Shown here: piece by piece, positions 62,472-64,000 of the stretch
Numbering within the stretch: position 1 is the stretch's first letter
Layout: each line of letters starts with the position of its first letter
Source of the DNA: an uncultured Limosilactobacillus sp.
GTDB lineage: Bacteria; Bacillota; Bacilli; Lactobacillales; Lactobacillaceae
DNA length: 64,000 bases
Direction of reading: 5' to 3'
Assembly: GCF_934202705.1 (NCBI RefSeq)
Contig: NZ_CAKPYE010000005.1
Coordinates: 62,001 to 126,000, forward strand
Notes under the pieces: model-generated
What the model saw: only the letters and a program-made list of their open reading frames with translations
Database searches by the model: none
Told to the model about the DNA's origin: nothing
Position numbers and translations under genes: made by a program

Positions 62472-62508
62472 AAAAAGCTAATCCCTAAATTCTGAAATTA
62501 GCTTTTTG
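62472..62508. terminator. Bidirectional terminator before the relaxase promoter
   Basis: AAAAAGCTAAT...ATTAGCTTTTT; on the minus strand it ends in TTTTTATTTTGGCG, running into the box. Confidence 0.7.
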
Positions 62509-62575
62509 AGTTATTCATAATAATCCTAGGTCTACACCTGGATAATGATTATACTTTTATTCCCACTGACCTTAA

Positions 62576-62941
62576 TTATATACGTACGCTTTTCAACGCT
62601 TTACAGAAAGTTTTTAACAATATAATCTGATCTTTCTCTAATTGTTCACCGTAAATCGTGATTTTAGATGGATGGTGATTGAGTACATCAACAAGATCAA
62701 TTGTTCCGTATTTATTGCTTACATAATTTACATTGAGCTCATCACTAATTCCCTGAATGTATGGTACGGAGACGTTAAAAAAATTAGCTAACTTTTGCCA
62801 AATTTCTAATTTAGGCTCTCTAGTTTCACGTTCATATTGTCCGATTGTACTGGTTGCAAGATTCATTTTTTTGCCTAACTGTTCAAGAGTCAATGATTTG
62901 TCTTTTCTTAACTGTCGAATTCTATTCGAGATAATAAACAC
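62576..62941 (-). CDS. XRE-family transcriptional regulator
   Basis: A 121-residue regulator with an N-terminal HTH (LRKDKSLTLEQLGKKMNLAT STIGQYERETREPK). The C terminus (about 70-121) is helical. It is a candidate master regulator of the element but nothing links it to a given site. The start is GTG at 62941; an alternative start downstream is possible. Confidence 0.75.
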   Translation of the reverse strand: MFIISNRIRQLRKDKSLTLEQLGKKMNLATSTIGQYERETREPKLEIWQKLANFFNVSVPYIQGISDELNVNYVSNKYGTIDLVDVLNHHPSKITIYGEQLEKDQIILLKTFCKALKSVRI

Positions 62942-62968
62942 CTCTTTTCGTTATTATGTTTTACGTCC

Positions 62969-63523
62969 TTATCGTCGCCAAAGATAATATAGAAGCCACC
63001 ATTCATCACCATTGTTAGTATTGTTATGATCATTACTATTAAATTGTCCCAAGAAATCCTGTCCTTTGATAGTTGACTTCCAACTTAACCATTTATCTGA
63101 TTCATAATTTGGCGATTTCTTCAAATATTTAATAAATGGATCATGAGAATTATTTGGAAGTCTTAAATATGTTTTAGTAATCCGCTTCACTATACTAAAA
63201 TCAAAATTTTTCACGGTTTCACCGTGTATTTCAATTTGCGGTTTATCTAAATCAGATTCAACTTTTAAATAAGTTTTTCCCTTCGGTAATTTAAATTCTT
63301 TACTATCAATATGTTTGATTTTATGTGATGTAAAAACTTTTAAAGTGGTCCGTCTACATGGACTAATATCACTAGTAAAAGAACTTACCCTGGGTTTAAC
63401 TATCCAGGTCGATAACACTTTTCCAGTCGAGGTTACCATAAATACATAAACTCCAAATAACAAAACAAAGCCAACTAATAAACCAATAAACAATTGGTAA
63501 ATTCTTTCGAATCTATTGTTCAT
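62969..63523 (-). CDS. Membrane-anchored hypothetical protein next to sortase
   Basis: A 184-residue protein with one N-terminal membrane helix (about 9-30) and an extracellular beta-rich part. It begins 22 bp after the sortase stop, so it is likely co-transcribed with sortase. Function unknown; possibly a sortase partner. Confidence 0.6.
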   Translation of the reverse strand: MNNRFERIYQLFIGLLVGFVLLFGVYVFMVTSTGKVLSTWIVKPRVSSFTSDISPCRRTTLKVFTSHKIKHIDSKEFKLPKGKTYLKVESDLDKPQIEIHGETVKNFDFSIVKRITKTYLRLPNNSHDPFIKYLKKSPNYESDKWLSWKSTIKGQDFLGQFNSNDHNNTNNGDEWWLLYYLWRR

Positions 63524-63545
63524 TAAATATCACCAACTATCCAAA

Positions 63546-64000
63546 TTAATTGTTGAATTTTTGACTCAATGCTTTGCGAATCTTTCGTGGAGCAGTTTTA
63601 TATTTCATACTCTTTAGATACTTTCCTCGGACAATTAACCTTTTGTTGCCAGTAGTGTCACAAGTAACTAAAGTAATTTGTTTCTTTTTAGTATTAGCAA
63701 CTAAATCTACTCGGTGTTTATCCACAAATCCTTTAGCTGTAATTTGATAAACATAAACTCGCTTCAAATTGGTTAAGTAAATTTTCTGTCCTCTTTTTGC
63801 TTTGTAGTAAAGTGGGCTAAATAATAATTTAGGGCCATCATTCGCCATATTATGCCCGGCTAAAGCATAATTACCTTTTCCCATCTTCATATCATCACGA
63901 AAAGTGGCTGCAGATAACGCAAGATTTTGATTTGTAATTCCTTTAGCAATTGGTAAACTCATTCCAATTTTCGGAATAGCAATAGCACCGACGACTGGCA
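63546..64000 (-). CDS. Class A sortase, partial (5' end beyond the window)
   Basis: At least 150 residues. The transpeptidase residues are visible: His in LAGHNM, Cys in TLVTC and Arg in KRLIVRGK, with an upstream GAIAIPKIG strand. The frame stays open past 63,962 to the edge, so the N terminus is missing. It would anchor the three LPQTG proteins of the element, in particular the adhesin. Confidence 0.85.
   Translation of the reverse strand, partial: PVVGAIAIPKIGMSLPIAKGITNQNLALSAATFRDDMKMGKGNYALAGHNMANDGPKLLFSPLYYKAKRGQKIYLTNLKRVYVYQITAKGFVDKHRVDLVANTKKKQITLVTCDTTGNKRLIVRGKYLKSMKYKTAPRKIRKALSQKFNN

Noticed and set aside
62969..62985. TGGCGA at the end of the sortase-linked gene
   Set aside because: It codes for the last residues LWRR, and there is no TA hexamer at 25 bp.

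Overview
The window looks like the chromosome of a low-GC Gram-positive lactic acid bacterium of the Lactobacillaceae. The evidence is the set FtsK/SpoIIIE, TrmL, RlmA, NadK, RelQ, CoiA and MecA, LPQTG sorting signals, strong AGGAGG ribosome sites and an ISL3 remnant. I cannot name the species.

Positions 1 to about 11,150 are ordinary host chromosome: a DUF4044-type small protein, the FtsK/SpoIIIE translocase, RNA-modification enzymes, a lactonase, NAD kinase, the RelQ alarmone synthetase, CoiA, MecA, an ABM-like protein, a decayed ISL3-type insertion sequence and a tRNA operon (Glu, fMet, Asp) with its own promoter. From about 11,159 to the right edge the sequence is a large conjugative element (an ICE or integrated plasmid), nearly all on the minus strand. 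It carries a Trs/Tra-like type IV secretion system (VirB4, VirD4, VirB6, VirB2-like, VirB1-like hydrolase, topoisomerase III, a Clp-like AAA+ ATPase), a MobP-type relaxase, Toprim and zinc-binding proteins, two Fic proteins, a PBECR4-type nuclease-like protein, a YefM-YoeB pair, a PrgB-like adhesin, a PrgA/SEC10-like surface-exclusion protein, a third LPQTG protein, a sortase (cut by the window edge) and tRNA-Asn and tRNA-Lys.

Two systems stand out. First, between about 42.1 and 49.1 kb the expressed PrgB-like adhesin gene is followed upstream by a tyrosine recombinase and four start-less cassettes, two on each strand. Every cassette, and the adhesin gene itself, ends with the same DNA site TTMACTATCATTTCGATGTA, and the two opposed cassette pairs are bounded by a 46-bp near-perfect inverted repeat. 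This resembles a shufflon (compare R64 pilV/rci) or the pneumococcal hsdS inversion locus, but built on a conjugation adhesin. Second, fourteen minus-strand promoters across the element share the box TGGCGA exactly 25 bp upstream of a TAnnnT -10 hexamer, several placed directly behind a terminator. This looks like one element-wide regulon that also includes the element's own tRNA genes.

Other loci of note are a type I toxin-antitoxin locus near 53.1 kb with two short direct repeats that would pair in trans, a structured leader before trmL, and several candidate small RNAs.
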